Position numbers and translations under genes: made by a program | Shown here: in pieces, positions 1-8,833 of the stretch | Position numbering within the stretch: the first letter of the stretch is position 1 | Layout of the letters: the number at the start of each line of letters is the position of its first letter | Notes under the pieces: model-generated | What the model saw: only the letters and a program-made list of their open reading frames with translations | Database searches by the model: none | Told to the model about the DNA's origin: nothing | NCBI GenBank assembly: GCA_905480395.1 | Contig: CAJQQE010000012.1 | Coordinates: 62,001-126,000, forward strand | Source of the DNA: an uncultured Phycisphaerales bacterium | GTDB taxonomy: Bacteria > Planctomycetota > Phycisphaerae > Phycisphaerales > SM1A02 | DNA length: 64,000 nt | Reading direction: 5' to 3'

Positions 1-676
1 CCAATCGGAGGTTCGCCCGGCCCAGGCCGGCCATGCCGCACGCCTTCTCGACCGAGGAGTGTGCGTGCTCGCTGGTGTACGCGATGAGCGGCGGACAGGC
101 ACTGACGCCCTCACGTCCGGCAACGCCGTCGGTGGCCCGTTCTCGGGCCGCGAGTAACGCGCAGAACGTCGCGCTGCTGGCGGTGTCTTGAATCACCCCG
201 CCGCCGACGCAGTCTGATGAACCATCGCCATCGCGAGGCCCGGTTCGGAAGCGGTCGGGAAGACCAAACGCGTCGAGCGCCCAGTCCATCATCAACGATT
301 CGAGTTCGGTGCACGCCGGACTGGTCGCCCAGATCATGCCTTGCGTGCCGAGCCCCGCGGCGAGGAGTTCGCCGAGGATGGAAGGGAAGGAATGGTTGCA
401 GGGAAAGTAGGCGAACCAGTTTGGGCTCTGCCAATGCGTGAGTCCGGGAACGATCTTCTCGTCCATGACCTCGAAGAGATCGTCAAGCGAAGATCCGGTC
501 TCCGGCGGGGTGGCGGGAAAGGAACGCCGGATGTCGCCAGGTTCGGCCCGCGAGGCGACCGGAAGGGTCTCCGCGCGATCGAGGTACTTCGTGATCCACC
601 GGAGGGCCTCGCTGCCGAGTCGCTCGAAGGTTTCAGGATCAAGATGGGGGTCGGTTCGGTTCGGTTCGTGGTGCAT
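1..676 (-). CDS. Group II pyridoxal-dependent decarboxylase, N-terminal part (aromatic-L-amino-acid decarboxylase family)
   Basis: Open to the window edge, so only about 225 N-terminal residues are present; the catalytic PLP lysine lies outside. The translation has family hallmarks: HWQSPNWFAYFPCNHSFPS near residue 80 and YTSEHAHSSVEKACG near residue 200, matching the substrate-side and PLP-stacking regions of the tyrosine/DOPA/tryptophan decarboxylase family. These enzymes remove the alpha-carboxyl group of aromatic amino acids to give amines; exact substrate cannot be told from this half. The start is the ATG at 676, preceded by a G-rich stretch and by TAGCAT 8 nt upstream, which suggests a very short or absent leader. 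No neighbouring gene in the window explains its pathway. Confidence 0.9.
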   Translation of the reverse strand, partial: MHHEPNRTDPHLDPETFERLGSEALRWITKYLDRAETLPVASRAEPGDIRRSFPATPPETGSSLDDLFEVMDEKIVPGLTHWQSPNWFAYFPCNHSFPSILGELLAAGLGTQGMIWATSPACTELESLMMDWALDAFGLPDRFRTGPRDGDGSSDCVGGGVIQDTASSATFCALLAARERATDGVAGREGVSACPPLIAYTSEHAHSSVEKACGMAGLGRANLRL

Positions 677-684
677 ACCCCCGC

Positions 685-690
685 ATGCTA
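685..690 (-). promoter_or_regulatory. TAGCAT -10-like hexamer 8 nt before decarboxylase start
   Basis: On the minus strand TAGCAT lies 8 nt upstream of the ATG at 676, a distance at which transcription would begin at or very near the start codon. Confidence 0.45.
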
Positions 691-720
691 CGCGGGTCGG
701 TGCCGTTCGTAACGGGAATG

Positions 721-752
721 AAAAAGCGGCGTCGCCCGAAGGCGATCGCCGC
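721..752 (-). terminator. Rho-independent terminator downstream of the M3 peptidase
   Basis: Read on the minus strand, GCGGCG and GCC arms with a TTCG-type loop pair with GGC and CGCCGC, followed at once by five T residues. It lies about 110 nt past the stop of the peptidase gene and just upstream of the decarboxylase start, so it separates the two minus-strand genes. Confidence 0.8.
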
Positions 753-859
753 TACTGGCGGCATTTCTGCCCCCATTGCACCAGTTCACTTGAAGATAAC
801 GGCGAAGTCGTCGTGATTCCAAAAAAACGGGCAGTTTGTCGACTTCTGTCGTGACCGGT

Positions 860-2560
860 TCATGCGGGGAGAGATTCGAGCTCGCTTGCCACCCGGGCCA
901 TCAGGGGGCCGACGGTATCGTCGCCGAGATCGAATGTCGCGCCCGCTGCTTCGAATAACTCCGGGAGAGGGCGAGTTCCACCCAAGGTAAGCCCGGCCAT
1001 GTACTTTCCGATGGCCGCCTTCTCGTCTTCAATCGCGTTGCACCAGACCTGCAAGGCGCCGAGTTGGGCGATGCCGTATTCGATGTAATAGAACGGCACG
1101 CCAAAGAGGTGAAGTTGTCGCTGCCAGGCCGCCGATCGCGCGTCTTCGATTCCGGACCAGTCGACATCCGCACCGAAGCGATCCGTCAACTCGATCCACT
1201 TGGCGGTTCGATCGTCTCGGGAGTGCGTGGGGTTGGTGTAGATCCAGTGCTGGAAGGCATCGATGGTGGCGATCCAGGGGAGAAGTGTCGCCATGCCTTC
1301 AAGGTGCTCGCGACGGGCACGGTTGGCATCGGTCGCGTCGTAAAACTCGTCGAGATAGGGGAAGGTGAGAAGTTCTTGAGCCATCGAGGCGACTTCGCAG
1401 AATTCCATGGGAGCCGACCGATACGCGAGGATCGGTTCGTCCACGCACAGCATGGAGTGGAAGGCGTGTCCAGCCTCGTGCACCATGGTCTCGAGGTCAC
1501 GGTGAAGGCCGGCGGCGTTCATGAAAATAAACGGCTTGCGGCTGCGCTCCCGCTGGTACTGGTATCCGCCGGGTGCCTTGCCCTTGCGAGTTGCCAGGTC
1601 GAGGCAGTCGCCTTCCTGAAGTTCATCGAACATCTCGCCGAGTCGACCGTCCATGCGGTGGAACATCTTCGAGGTTCCCTCGACCATCTGTTCGGCGGTC
1701 TCGAATGGACGGAGGGGTTCGCGGCCTTTGACGTCGACGCCAAGGTCCCAAGGGCGGAGCGGCTCGATGCCGAGTTCGGTTCGTCGTTCGGCGTTCAAGC
1801 GGCGGAGTACGGGGACGCAGTGCTTCTCCACGGCATCGTGGAACTTGGTGCAGTCTGCGGGGGTGTAGTCGTACCGATGCATTCGCCGGTGCTGGTAATC
1901 GCGGTAATTGTCGAATCCCGCGTTCTTCGCGAGTTGGTCCCGCTTGCCAATCATCTCTTCGTAAATGTCGTCGAATCCGTCTCGCTCGGTCAGTCGCCGT
2001 TCGGCGATCGCCTTCCAAGCGCCTTCGCGGACGTCGCGATCGGTGACTTCGAGGAACCGCCCCATCTCCGGCATGGTGCGTTCTTCGCCCTGAAACTGCA
2101 CGGTCATGCTGCCGCAGACTCGGGAATATTTCTGATCGAGAAGGCTCAACTCGGTTTCGATGGCGACGTTCTCCTCGCGGAAGAGCTCGACTTCAGTCCG
2201 AAGGGCGCGGAGGAGGACGTCGTATCGGTCGGCGTCGAGGGATGACGCATGGGGCGATTCGACGATTTTGCGATCGAGTTCGAATCCGATTTTCTTGAGC
2301 GGAGGTTCGACGTTCTGGACGAATTCCTCGAAGGCCTTTTGAATGGCCTCGTCGTTGGTGTGTCGAGTGGTCTCGATGTAAAGGTTGGCCATCGCCTCGC
2401 TGGTGGCGGCGTCGAGTTCGCTTCGGTCGAGAATGAGATTCTTTAAGCAGGTTGGGCACTTCAGCACCCGGTCCACCAGGGCCCGGTAGAGCGGCTCAAG
2501 GTTGTCCCACTTCGTGGCGTCGAGGTCTACGGGAACGAAATCGCTGGTCGTGCAACTCAT
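860..2560 (-). CDS. M3 family oligoendopeptidase (zinc metallopeptidase)
   Basis: A 566-residue protein with the zinc motif HEAGHAFHSM around residue 365, the HExxH signature of gluzincins, in the M3/oligoendopeptidase F context (TMV before it and an FCEVASMAQE segment about 25 residues after it that supplies the third ligand Glu). It is expected to be a cytoplasmic enzyme cutting short peptides during protein turnover; no signal peptide is visible. I chose the ATG at 2560; an in-frame TTG at 2575 would add five residues (MKANP). Neither has a strong Shine-Dalgarno. It reads in the same direction as ispE upstream but about 180 nt separate them, so co-transcription is uncertain. Confidence 0.9.
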   Translation of the reverse strand: MSCTTSDFVPVDLDATKWDNLEPLYRALVDRVLKCPTCLKNLILDRSELDAATSEAMANLYIETTRHTNDEAIQKAFEEFVQNVEPPLKKIGFELDRKIVESPHASSLDADRYDVLLRALRTEVELFREENVAIETELSLLDQKYSRVCGSMTVQFQGEERTMPEMGRFLEVTDRDVREGAWKAIAERRLTERDGFDDIYEEMIGKRDQLAKNAGFDNYRDYQHRRMHRYDYTPADCTKFHDAVEKHCVPVLRRLNAERRTELGIEPLRPWDLGVDVKGREPLRPFETAEQMVEGTSKMFHRMDGRLGEMFDELQEGDCLDLATRKGKAPGGYQYQRERSRKPFIFMNAAGLHRDLETMVHEAGHAFHSMLCVDEPILAYRSAPMEFCEVASMAQELLTFPYLDEFYDATDANRARREHLEGMATLLPWIATIDAFQHWIYTNPTHSRDDRTAKWIELTDRFGADVDWSGIEDARSAAWQRQLHLFGVPFYYIEYGIAQLGALQVWCNAIEDEKAAIGKYMAGLTLGGTRPLPELFEAAGATFDLGDDTVGPLMARVASELESLPA

Positions 2561-2740
2561 TGGATTGGCTTTCAAATCGAGGGTCTGGGCGGCGGGGATG
2601 ATCTGCCGTGGGCATCGTGAATTCGAATGGCCCGTCCATTTGGAGGGCGAAGGTCCGGCGACGTGCTCGGCGGATCGATTGAGCAGGATAATTGGGAACC
2701 GGAGGCTTTGGTTGAAACGGGGCGAGGAATCAACGAATCC

Positions 2741-3649
2741 CTACCGCTCAACCTCGCCGAGGTTGAGCCCCGGGGCCGTTTGGACGGCGATGGCGGGGAT
2801 CTGGAGCTGTTCGGATACCACTGCCGCGAGCAGATCAGCCTGCAAAGAATCGTCGCAGAGCGTGAAGAGGGTCGATCCGCTGCCGGAGACATGAATCGGC
2901 CGTTCGACGATGGGGCGGATACGGTCGATGTCTCCCTGAAGATTGGGATGGAGGTCAAGGGCCGCCGCGGCGAGATCATTGAACGGTGAGTCTCGTTGCA
3001 ATGGCCTGGTCGCGAGGCGCCGGACGCGATCTTCGTCGGCTTGGGCGTTCGGCTGGAGATCGTCGAATCGTCGATAGACGGGGCCGGTCGGGCACACGGT
3101 CTCCGGAAACATCAGGACCGCGTGCAACGATGACGGGGGCGGGATCAGTTCGATCCGTTCGCCAAGCCCCGCGACGATGCCCGCACCGCCGTGCACCTGA
3201 AACGCAATATCTGATCCGAGCGGTCCGCCGATCGCCGCGAGATCTTCCGAAGAAAGGCCGAGTTCGAAGAGGCGATTGAGCCCGTGTAGCATCGCGGCGG
3301 CATCCGCGGATCCACCGCCGAGCCCGCCACCGACGGGAATACGTTTCTGAACTCTGGCCTGCACCGCGAGGGCGCGGCCGACCGCCCGTTCCAAGGCGTT
3401 GTGGGCGAGCACGGTCAGGTCCTTTGAAACCGACCAGTCGATGTCCGTCTTCCGGAGCGCGTCGTCGTGCCAGGTAATGGCGTATCGACTCGGATATCCG
3501 ATCGGTAGGCGAACGAGTTCGAGGTCGTCAAAGAGGTCGACGGTCATCATCCAACTGGCGATGGGATGCATGCCGTCCGCCTGAGGGGCGGCCACCGAGA
3601 GGGCGAGGTTGAGTTTGGCAGGCCCGCGGGCCTGAATCTTAGGACGCAT
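2741..3649 (-). CDS. ispE: 4-diphosphocytidyl-2-C-methyl-D-erythritol kinase
   Basis: A 302-residue GHMP kinase that phosphorylates the 2-hydroxyl of CDP-methylerythritol in the non-mevalonate isoprenoid pathway. The N-terminal substrate segment reads GPAKLNLALSV and the ATP-binding glycine-serine motif reads PVGGGLGGGSADAAAML near residue 95. A C-terminal GHMP motif (HVSGSGSTLF) is present near residue 265. Length matches the family. The ATG at 3649 puts the conserved PAKLNL segment about 10 residues from the N-terminus; an upstream in-frame start would add 31 atypical residues and run into the nadA promoter region. Divergent from nadA, with only 41 nt between the two starts. Confidence 0.93.
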   Translation of the reverse strand: MRPKIQARGPAKLNLALSVAAPQADGMHPIASWMMTVDLFDDLELVRLPIGYPSRYAITWHDDALRKTDIDWSVSKDLTVLAHNALERAVGRALAVQARVQKRIPVGGGLGGGSADAAAMLHGLNRLFELGLSSEDLAAIGGPLGSDIAFQVHGGAGIVAGLGERIELIPPPSSLHAVLMFPETVCPTGPVYRRFDDLQPNAQADEDRVRRLATRPLQRDSPFNDLAAAALDLHPNLQGDIDRIRPIVERPIHVSGSGSTLFTLCDDSLQADLLAAVVSEQLQIPAIAVQTAPGLNLGEVER

Positions 3650-3675
3650 GCGCAGATTCCGAGGGGGGGCGAGCG

Positions 3676-3681
3676 TACCAT
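3676..3681 (+). promoter_or_regulatory. TACCAT -10-like hexamer 9 nt before nadA
   Basis: TACCAT is 9 nt upstream of the nadA ATG inside the 41-nt ispE-nadA divergent gap. The minus strand of the same gap holds TACGCT about 20 nt before ispE, so two promoters may overlap back to back. Confidence 0.4.
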
Positions 3682-3690
3682 GAAGGCACC

Positions 3691-4878
3691 ATGCTTTGGC
3701 AACCCAAGATCCCCGATCACTATCTCGCCGACGATCCGGCAACCATCGCCGCGCAGATTCTCTCGCGACGCAAAGAACTCGGCGATCGCCTGCTCATTCT
3801 GGGGCATCATTATCAGCAGGACGACGTGCTTCGTCACGCTGATCTCACCGGCGACAGCCTGAAGCTCAGTCGGATGGCGGCGGAGGAAGCGGCTCGTCGC
3901 GGGACCGAGTTCATTGTGTTCTGCGGCGTTCACTTCATGGCGGAGACCGCGGACATTCTCACTCCACCCTCGGTGCAGGTTCTTCTGCCGGATCTCTCCG
4001 CGGGATGCTCGATGGCCGACATGGCGCAATGGGACGACGTGAACGACTGTTGGGACGCCCTCCAGGCGATCCTCCCCGGTGAGCGAATCGTGCCGATCAC
4101 CTACGTGAATAGTTCGGCGGCGGTCAAGGCGTTCGTGGGAATGCAAGGCGGCGCTTGTTGCACGAGTTCCAACGCGGGGGCGGTCTTCGACTGGGCGCGA
4201 GCCGGCGGGGAATCGCCGCAGGATGGACCGGCCCGCATTCTCTTCCTGCCTGACCAGCACCTTGGCCGAAACACCGCACACGCCCGTGGGCTTCGAACTG
4301 AAGTCGACCAGGCGCGGGATGGTGACCCTCGGCTTGCAGAGACCGTCCTTTGGGATCCGCGGAAGGACGGAGGGGCCGAAGACGACGCCTACCGGGCCGC
4401 GGAGGTCGTGCTGTGGGCCGGTCATTGCAGCGTGCATCGATTGTTCCGACCCGAACATGTCGCGGCCGCTCGGGCTGAGTATCCCGATTGCACGGTCATT
4501 GTTCATCCAGAGTGCGCCCAGGAAGTCGTGGATCTGGCCGATCTCGCTGGAAGCACCGAATATATTCTCGACGTCCTGGAACGGGCGGAACCGGGAAGTC
4601 GTTGGTTCGTCGGCACCGAGGTTCATCTGGTGACCAGAGTCGCCAAGGCGGTGGCTGAGCGAAACGTCGAAGTTCGGATGCTGAGTGACTGCCAGTGCCT
4701 CTGCACCACGATGTATCGAATCGATCAACCTCATCTTCTCTGGATACTCGACAATCTCGCCGAGGGCCGGGTGGTGAATCGCATCGAGGTCCATGCGGAT
4801 GCTGCGGGCCATGCTCGGGCGGCCCTCGATCGCATGCTGGCAAACGTCCCCCTCGCTCCAGTTGCCGTCAAGGGCTGA
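3691..4878 (+). CDS. nadA: Quinolinate synthase A
   Basis: A 395-residue quinolinate synthase, the [4Fe-4S] enzyme that condenses iminoaspartate with dihydroxyacetone phosphate in de novo NAD synthesis. Family segments seen in order: LGHHYQQDDV near residue 35, GDSLKLSRMAAE, the cluster cysteine in FCGVHFMAETA near residue 75, LPDLSAGCSMADM near 100, a second cysteine region in IVHPECAQEVVD near 270 and the third in MLSDCQCLCTTMYRI near 335. The partner nadB is not in the window. Start at 3691 follows TACCAT by 9 nt, consistent with a short leader. Confidence 0.95.
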   Translation: MLWQPKIPDHYLADDPATIAAQILSRRKELGDRLLILGHHYQQDDVLRHADLTGDSLKLSRMAAEEAARRGTEFIVFCGVHFMAETADILTPPSVQVLLPDLSAGCSMADMAQWDDVNDCWDALQAILPGERIVPITYVNSSAAVKAFVGMQGGACCTSSNAGAVFDWARAGGESPQDGPARILFLPDQHLGRNTAHARGLRTEVDQARDGDPRLAETVLWDPRKDGGAEDDAYRAAEVVLWAGHCSVHRLFRPEHVAAARAEYPDCTVIVHPECAQEVVDLADLAGSTEYILDVLERAEPGSRWFVGTEVHLVTRVAKAVAERNVEVRMLSDCQCLCTTMYRIDQPHLLWILDNLAEGRVVNRIEVHADAAGHARAALDRMLANVPLAPVAVKG

Positions 4879-4980
4879 TCTTTCGCTCCGCGACCCGGAG
4901 TTGATCCCCGAGAGGTATCATTCCGACCTTCGGATCGGTCCGGAGCGTTCCTGATCGCAGTCCCTTGACGGAGTGACGTC

Positions 4981-6321
4981 ATGCGCATCGTCATCTGCGG
5001 AGCCGGAGAAGTCGGCAGCCACGCGGCCGAAGTTCTGGTGAGGTCGGGTCATTCCGTCACGGTGATCGATCGCGACGCAGACCGGCTTCGTCGTCTCGGC
5101 GACACCATCGATGCGCGGACCGTGGTCGGAAACTGTTCCCGTGCCGATATCCTGGTCGATGCGGGCACTGCCGATGCTGACATGGTGGTCGCGGCGACGA
5201 ACGTCGACGAGGTGAACCTGCTGACTGCCGCCCTCGGCAAGAAGGCCGGCGCGAAGAAGGTGGTCGCCCGGGTCCACGATTTTAACTTCGCGGATCGACG
5301 TGGCCATGACTATGGCGAGATGCTCGGGATCGATCATCTGATCTGCCCCGAGTACAGCACCGCCCTCGCGATCGCTCAGAATCTTCGGAATCCTGCCGCC
5401 CTCGCGGTCGAAGCCTTCGCCCGCGGGCAGGTAGAAATGCAACAGTTTCAGGTCGCAGACGGCTGTTCAGCCGTTGGCCGACCGCTTTCGGGTCTCGGTC
5501 TCCCGACGGGGGCGAGGTTGGCGGCGATCATCCGCAATGGCGTGGTGAACGTGCCCGATTCCTCGTCGATGGTCGATGCCGGCGACCTCGTGGTCCTCGT
5601 CGCAGATGCGCCGATTTACGACGCGGCCCGGAAGATCTTCCGAGAGGACCCGAAATCCCGCCGGTCGGTGGTCCTGCAGGGCGCGACCCCGATGGCGGAG
5701 TGGGTTTGTCGGGCCCTTCGAGGGCGGGCGTTTTCTATCCGGGTCTTCGAGCAAGATCGGGAACGCGCCGAACAGCTGGCCGTGGACCTGGATTGGGTGA
5801 CGGTCATCGCGAGCGACGTCAACGACGCGACCGTCTTTGCGGAAGAACGAATACAAGACGCCGATCACTTCGTCGCCCTTCGTAATGACGACGAGGACAA
5901 CATCATCGCGGGGGTCCTCGCGAAGCTGCGGGGAGTTGATTCGGTCACGGTGATCGTGCAGCGTTCGACCTACCTTGAGTCAGTATTCGCGATCGGCATT
6001 GATCGCGCGTACAGCCCGCGGACCGTCGCCGCAAAGCAGATCGAGGAGGCCCTCGACGAAAGTCCGGTCCGGACGATCTCAAAGCTCGCGGACGGTAGCG
6101 TCTCGGTGTTCCGCGTCGAGGTCGGTCCGAACTGCGAGATCGCGGGGCAGCGACTTCGGGCCATCAAACTGACGCCCGACTGGTCGATCATCGCGGTGCA
6201 GCGGGGCGCGACGACTCGTGTTCCGCATGCCGACGACGAAGTGATGGCCGGCGACGAGGTGCTCGTCCTTGGACGCACGAAGCACGCTGACCGACTCAAG
6301 GAGCTCTTCGATGCACACTGA
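4981..6321 (+). CDS. trkA: Trk potassium uptake regulatory protein TrkA
   Basis: A 446-residue cytoplasmic NAD(H)-binding gating subunit of the Trk/Ktr K+ transporter. It shows the usual duplicated RCK layout: the first Rossmann half opens with MRIVICGAGEVGSHAAEVL (intact GxGxxG), followed by an RCK_C domain near residues 140-220; the second half begins with SVVLQGATPMAEWVC, where the glycine motif is degenerate, and a second RCK_C domain ends the protein. Length matches classical TrkA (about 450). It sits 30 nt upstream of trkH in the same direction, so the pair is very probably one operon. TATCAT at about 4914 could be a -10 element with a leader of some 60 nt. Confidence 0.95.
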   Translation: MRIVICGAGEVGSHAAEVLVRSGHSVTVIDRDADRLRRLGDTIDARTVVGNCSRADILVDAGTADADMVVAATNVDEVNLLTAALGKKAGAKKVVARVHDFNFADRRGHDYGEMLGIDHLICPEYSTALAIAQNLRNPAALAVEAFARGQVEMQQFQVADGCSAVGRPLSGLGLPTGARLAAIIRNGVVNVPDSSSMVDAGDLVVLVADAPIYDAARKIFREDPKSRRSVVLQGATPMAEWVCRALRGRAFSIRVFEQDRERAEQLAVDLDWVTVIASDVNDATVFAEERIQDADHFVALRNDDEDNIIAGVLAKLRGVDSVTVIVQRSTYLESVFAIGIDRAYSPRTVAAKQIEEALDESPVRTISKLADGSVSVFRVEVGPNCEIAGQRLRAIKLTPDWSIIAVQRGATTRVPHADDEVMAGDEVLVLGRTKHADRLKELFDAH

Positions 6322-6351
6322 CCGGATTCGAGGCCTCGGGGACGCATCGGG

Positions 6352-7908
6352 ATGAACTTCCCGATTGTCATCCGACAGCTCGGGTTGCTCGTGCTGCTGC
6401 TCGCGGCAACGCTTCTCGCTCATGCAGGGGTGGCTGGCGTCTTATGGGCGAACGGTGACGATGCCGAGGAGGCCGCGCTCTGGGCATTTCTAACCGCGTC
6501 TGGAATCGCCGCCCTGTTTGGCGGGATCGGCATGATGTGGTTCCGCGGGGCAATCCGCGAGATCGGTCGACGCGAGGCATGCCTGTTGGTTGTGTCCGCA
6601 TGGGTGATTGGAGCGATCATCTCCGCGATCCCGTTTGCGGGGTGGTCGATGTTCTGTTCGCTTCCGGAGGCGGACATGCTCGACGGCGTCGTCGATCCAT
6701 TCTTTGAGGCGATGAGTGGCTTGACCACCTGTGGCGCGACGATTCTCACCGACATTGAGGCCCTGCCGAGGAGCATCCTGATCTGGCGTTCCATGATCCA
6801 GTGGATCGGCGGTCTGGGCGTCATCGTGATCTTTGTCGCGATCCTGCCTTCCCTGGGAACGGGGGGGAAGAAAATGTACCTCACCGAGTCGACTGGTCCA
6901 GCGCCCGAGGGCCTGCGTCCGCACGCCCGCGAGACTGCCCGGGTGATCCTGCTGGTCTACTTGGGGTTCACGATCCTCGAGTTTCCGATCCTTCTGCTGT
7001 GCGGCATGTCGGTGTTCGACGCGGTTTGTCAGACGTTGACATCCGTCGCGACTGGTGGCTTTTCGACCCGGAACGGGAGCGTGGCGTCCTTCGACTCAGT
7101 GGCGATCGAGATGGTCATGATGACGTTCATGCTCCTGAGCGGGATCAGCTTTTCGCTCTACTTTTTCGCGTTCCGTCGCCGGTTCGAGATGATCTGGCAA
7201 AGTTCTGAGCTGCGCCTTTTTCTGGCCCTGCTGGTGGTCGTCTCGATTGCTTGCAGCCTCGCGCTCTGGACACACGGATGGCAGGACCCGAACTATCGCA
7301 TCAGTGTTTTGGGTGGGACCAGCGTCGAACCGACGCTCTGGAACTCGCTTCGCTACGGCGTGTTCACCGTGGTGAGCATCCTGACCACCTCCGGATTCTC
7401 GACCGCGGTCTACGAGGACTGGCCGGCGGTGGCGATCGTCTGTCTGCTGTCAATCTTCATGGTCGGCGCGATGGCCGGTTCAACCTCCGGTGGTATCAAG
7501 GTCATTCGTGTCTGGATCGCGGGCAAGCTCATGCTTCGGGAAATCGAGCGGGAGTTTCGCCCGGACGTCGTCCGGCCGCTGAAGGTGGGCCGGAGCATCA
7601 TCTCGCCGGACGTCAGAGTTTCGGCAATTGTCTTGGTGCTCTTTACCATCACGCTCGTCGCGGTCGGCACCGGGCTCCTCAAGATCCTCGAGGGCGCCGA
7701 TGGAATCGATCTGACCACCGCATCGAGCGCGGCGGCAAGCTGCCTCGCGAACGTCGGTCCGGCGTTTGGCCGGGTTGGGTCGGATGATCACTACTCGTGG
7801 CTCTCGTCGTCGAGCAAGTCGGTGCTGGTCGCCCTCATGCTGCTCGGCCGGCTTGAACTCTTCGTCGTCTTCGCGCTCTTCACCCGTCGTTTCTGGATTC
7901 GGGGTTGA
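6352..7908 (+). CDS. trkH: Trk potassium transporter membrane subunit TrkH
   Basis: A 518-residue polytopic membrane protein that forms the K+ pore partnered by the TrkA subunit just upstream. The four selectivity-filter loops of the superfamily can be recognised: MSGLTTCGATI near residue 120, TLTSVATGGFSTRNG near 230, SILTTSGFSTA near 345, and a last loop near 460 (SCLANVGPAFG). Long hydrophobic helices alternate through the whole length, as expected for the M1-P-M2 repeats. Length matches TrkH (about 485-520). The next gene is convergent (nuoI). Confidence 0.95.
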   Translation: MNFPIVIRQLGLLVLLLAATLLAHAGVAGVLWANGDDAEEAALWAFLTASGIAALFGGIGMMWFRGAIREIGRREACLLVVSAWVIGAIISAIPFAGWSMFCSLPEADMLDGVVDPFFEAMSGLTTCGATILTDIEALPRSILIWRSMIQWIGGLGVIVIFVAILPSLGTGGKKMYLTESTGPAPEGLRPHARETARVILLVYLGFTILEFPILLLCGMSVFDAVCQTLTSVATGGFSTRNGSVASFDSVAIEMVMMTFMLLSGISFSLYFFAFRRRFEMIWQSSELRLFLALLVVVSIACSLALWTHGWQDPNYRISVLGGTSVEPTLWNSLRYGVFTVVSILTTSGFSTAVYEDWPAVAIVCLLSIFMVGAMAGSTSGGIKVIRVWIAGKLMLREIEREFRPDVVRPLKVGRSIISPDVRVSAIVLVLFTITLVAVGTGLLKILEGADGIDLTTASSAAASCLANVGPAFGRVGSDDHYSWLSSSSKSVLVALMLLGRLELFVVFALFTRRFWIRG

Positions 7909-8041
7909 GGGCGCGACGGTGTGGGCCTGCGGGGAACGCTGGCATTGGCCCGTGCTATTGGCATCGACCTTGTCACGACAAGTCGCATCTTCTCGATGAT
8001 CGAACCGCGGCACACATGTGGTGGTTCGTCGACCATTGAGC

Positions 8042-8075
8042 GAACGCATCACCGGGCTCGCCCGCTGATGCGTTC
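8042..8075. terminator. Long hairpin between convergent trkH and nuoI
   Basis: A 10-bp perfect inverted repeat (GAACGCATCA / TGATGCGTTC) encloses a 5-bp arm (CGGGC / GCCCG) with a TC loop, giving a nearly continuous 15-bp stem with one C-C mismatch. It lies about 130 nt past trkH and about 110 nt past nuoI. There is no T-run on either side, so it may be a factor-assisted or bidirectional terminator rather than a classical intrinsic one. Confidence 0.55.
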
Positions 8076-8183
8076 ATTGGTCCATTATTTGTTTGGGTCG
8101 ATGTTTCGAATCAGGCCAGCAGCTCTTCGTCGAACGCCATCTATCCGGGTCATCACGGTGCGATGGCCTCCGATGGCATTCAC

Positions 8184-8741
8184 TCACATGGGCTTGTCTT
8201 CGATGGTCTGGTCGTAGACCTCGAGAAGTTTCGCCTTGTCGAAGATCATCTCTTGTCGCGTGAGTCCGGTGATCTCGTATCGCGGCGTGAGTTCGATGGC
8301 GTCGACTGGGCAGGCCTCTTCGCACATGCCGCAGTAGATGCATCGCAATTCGTCGATGTCGAACTGCTTCGGATACTTCTCGCGGTCGTCCCAAGGACTT
8401 TCCTCGGCGACGATATGGATGCAGTTGGCGGGGCAGGCCGTGGCGCACATGAAACAAGCAACGCAACGGACCCGGCCGTCGTCATCCTTGTTCAAACGAT
8501 GAACGCCTCGGAAGTAATCGCGGAATTGTCCGCCTTCCTCAACCGGTCGCTGATCCCGTTTTTCTTCGGGATACTGGACAACCCAAATGGTGTCCTTGTT
8601 CTTGCCGTCGCGACCGACGTTCTGGAAGGCGTGCCGGAGGGTGGTCCCGAGCCCGCGGAAAATCTCCGGGAGATAGAGCCGCTCAGCGGTCGTGAGCTTC
8701 TTCGGGGTCACGTCGACGATGTGATCTTCACGGTTTTGCAT
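8184..8741 (-). CDS. nuoI: NADH-quinone oxidoreductase subunit I (2x[4Fe-4S] ferredoxin-like)
   Basis: A 185-residue complex I subunit that carries electrons through iron-sulfur clusters N6a and N6b. Both cluster motifs are complete: CVACFMCATACP near residue 85 and CIYCGMCEEACP near residue 125, each CxxCxxCxxxCP. The N-terminal segment FRGLGTTLRHAFQN matches the amphipathic membrane-docking helix of NuoI. I chose the ATG at 8741 (MQNRED) because the upstream extension is unrelated, and because TACACT lies 8 nt upstream. It is alone: no other nuo gene is in the window, although nuo genes usually cluster. Divergent from the ATP synthase operon. Confidence 0.9.
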   Translation of the reverse strand: MQNREDHIVDVTPKKLTTAERLYLPEIFRGLGTTLRHAFQNVGRDGKNKDTIWVVQYPEEKRDQRPVEEGGQFRDYFRGVHRLNKDDDGRVRCVACFMCATACPANCIHIVAEESPWDDREKYPKQFDIDELRCIYCGMCEEACPVDAIELTPRYEITGLTRQEMIFDKAKLLEVYDQTIEDKPM

Positions 8742-8749
8742 GGCAGGGG

Positions 8750-8755
8750 AGTGTA
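8750..8755 (-). promoter_or_regulatory. TACACT -10-like hexamer 8 nt before nuoI
   Basis: Minus-strand TACACT ends 8 nt upstream of the nuoI ATG at 8741. The opposite promoter for the atp operon (8821-8826) is about 70 nt away. Confidence 0.4.
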
Positions 8756-8820
8756 GGGAACCGCATCGCGGGGAGCGAGTCGGACGGATTCCTCCGGATC
8801 GGCATGCCCTCTTCGGCTGG

Positions 8821-8826
8821 TAGGAT
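8821..8826 (+). promoter_or_regulatory. Extended -10-like TGG-TAGGAT 7 nt before the atp operon
   Basis: TAGGAT preceded by TGG (extended -10 pattern TGn) sits 7 nt upstream of the ATG at 8834, the first gene of the ATP synthase operon. Initiation would fall at the start codon. Confidence 0.5.
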
Positions 8827-8833
8827 TTCTCGC

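Noticed and set aside
1064-2245. Long plus-strand open frame inside the M3 peptidase
   Set aside because: It is an antisense shadow of the peptidase gene, which has clear catalytic motifs on the minus strand.
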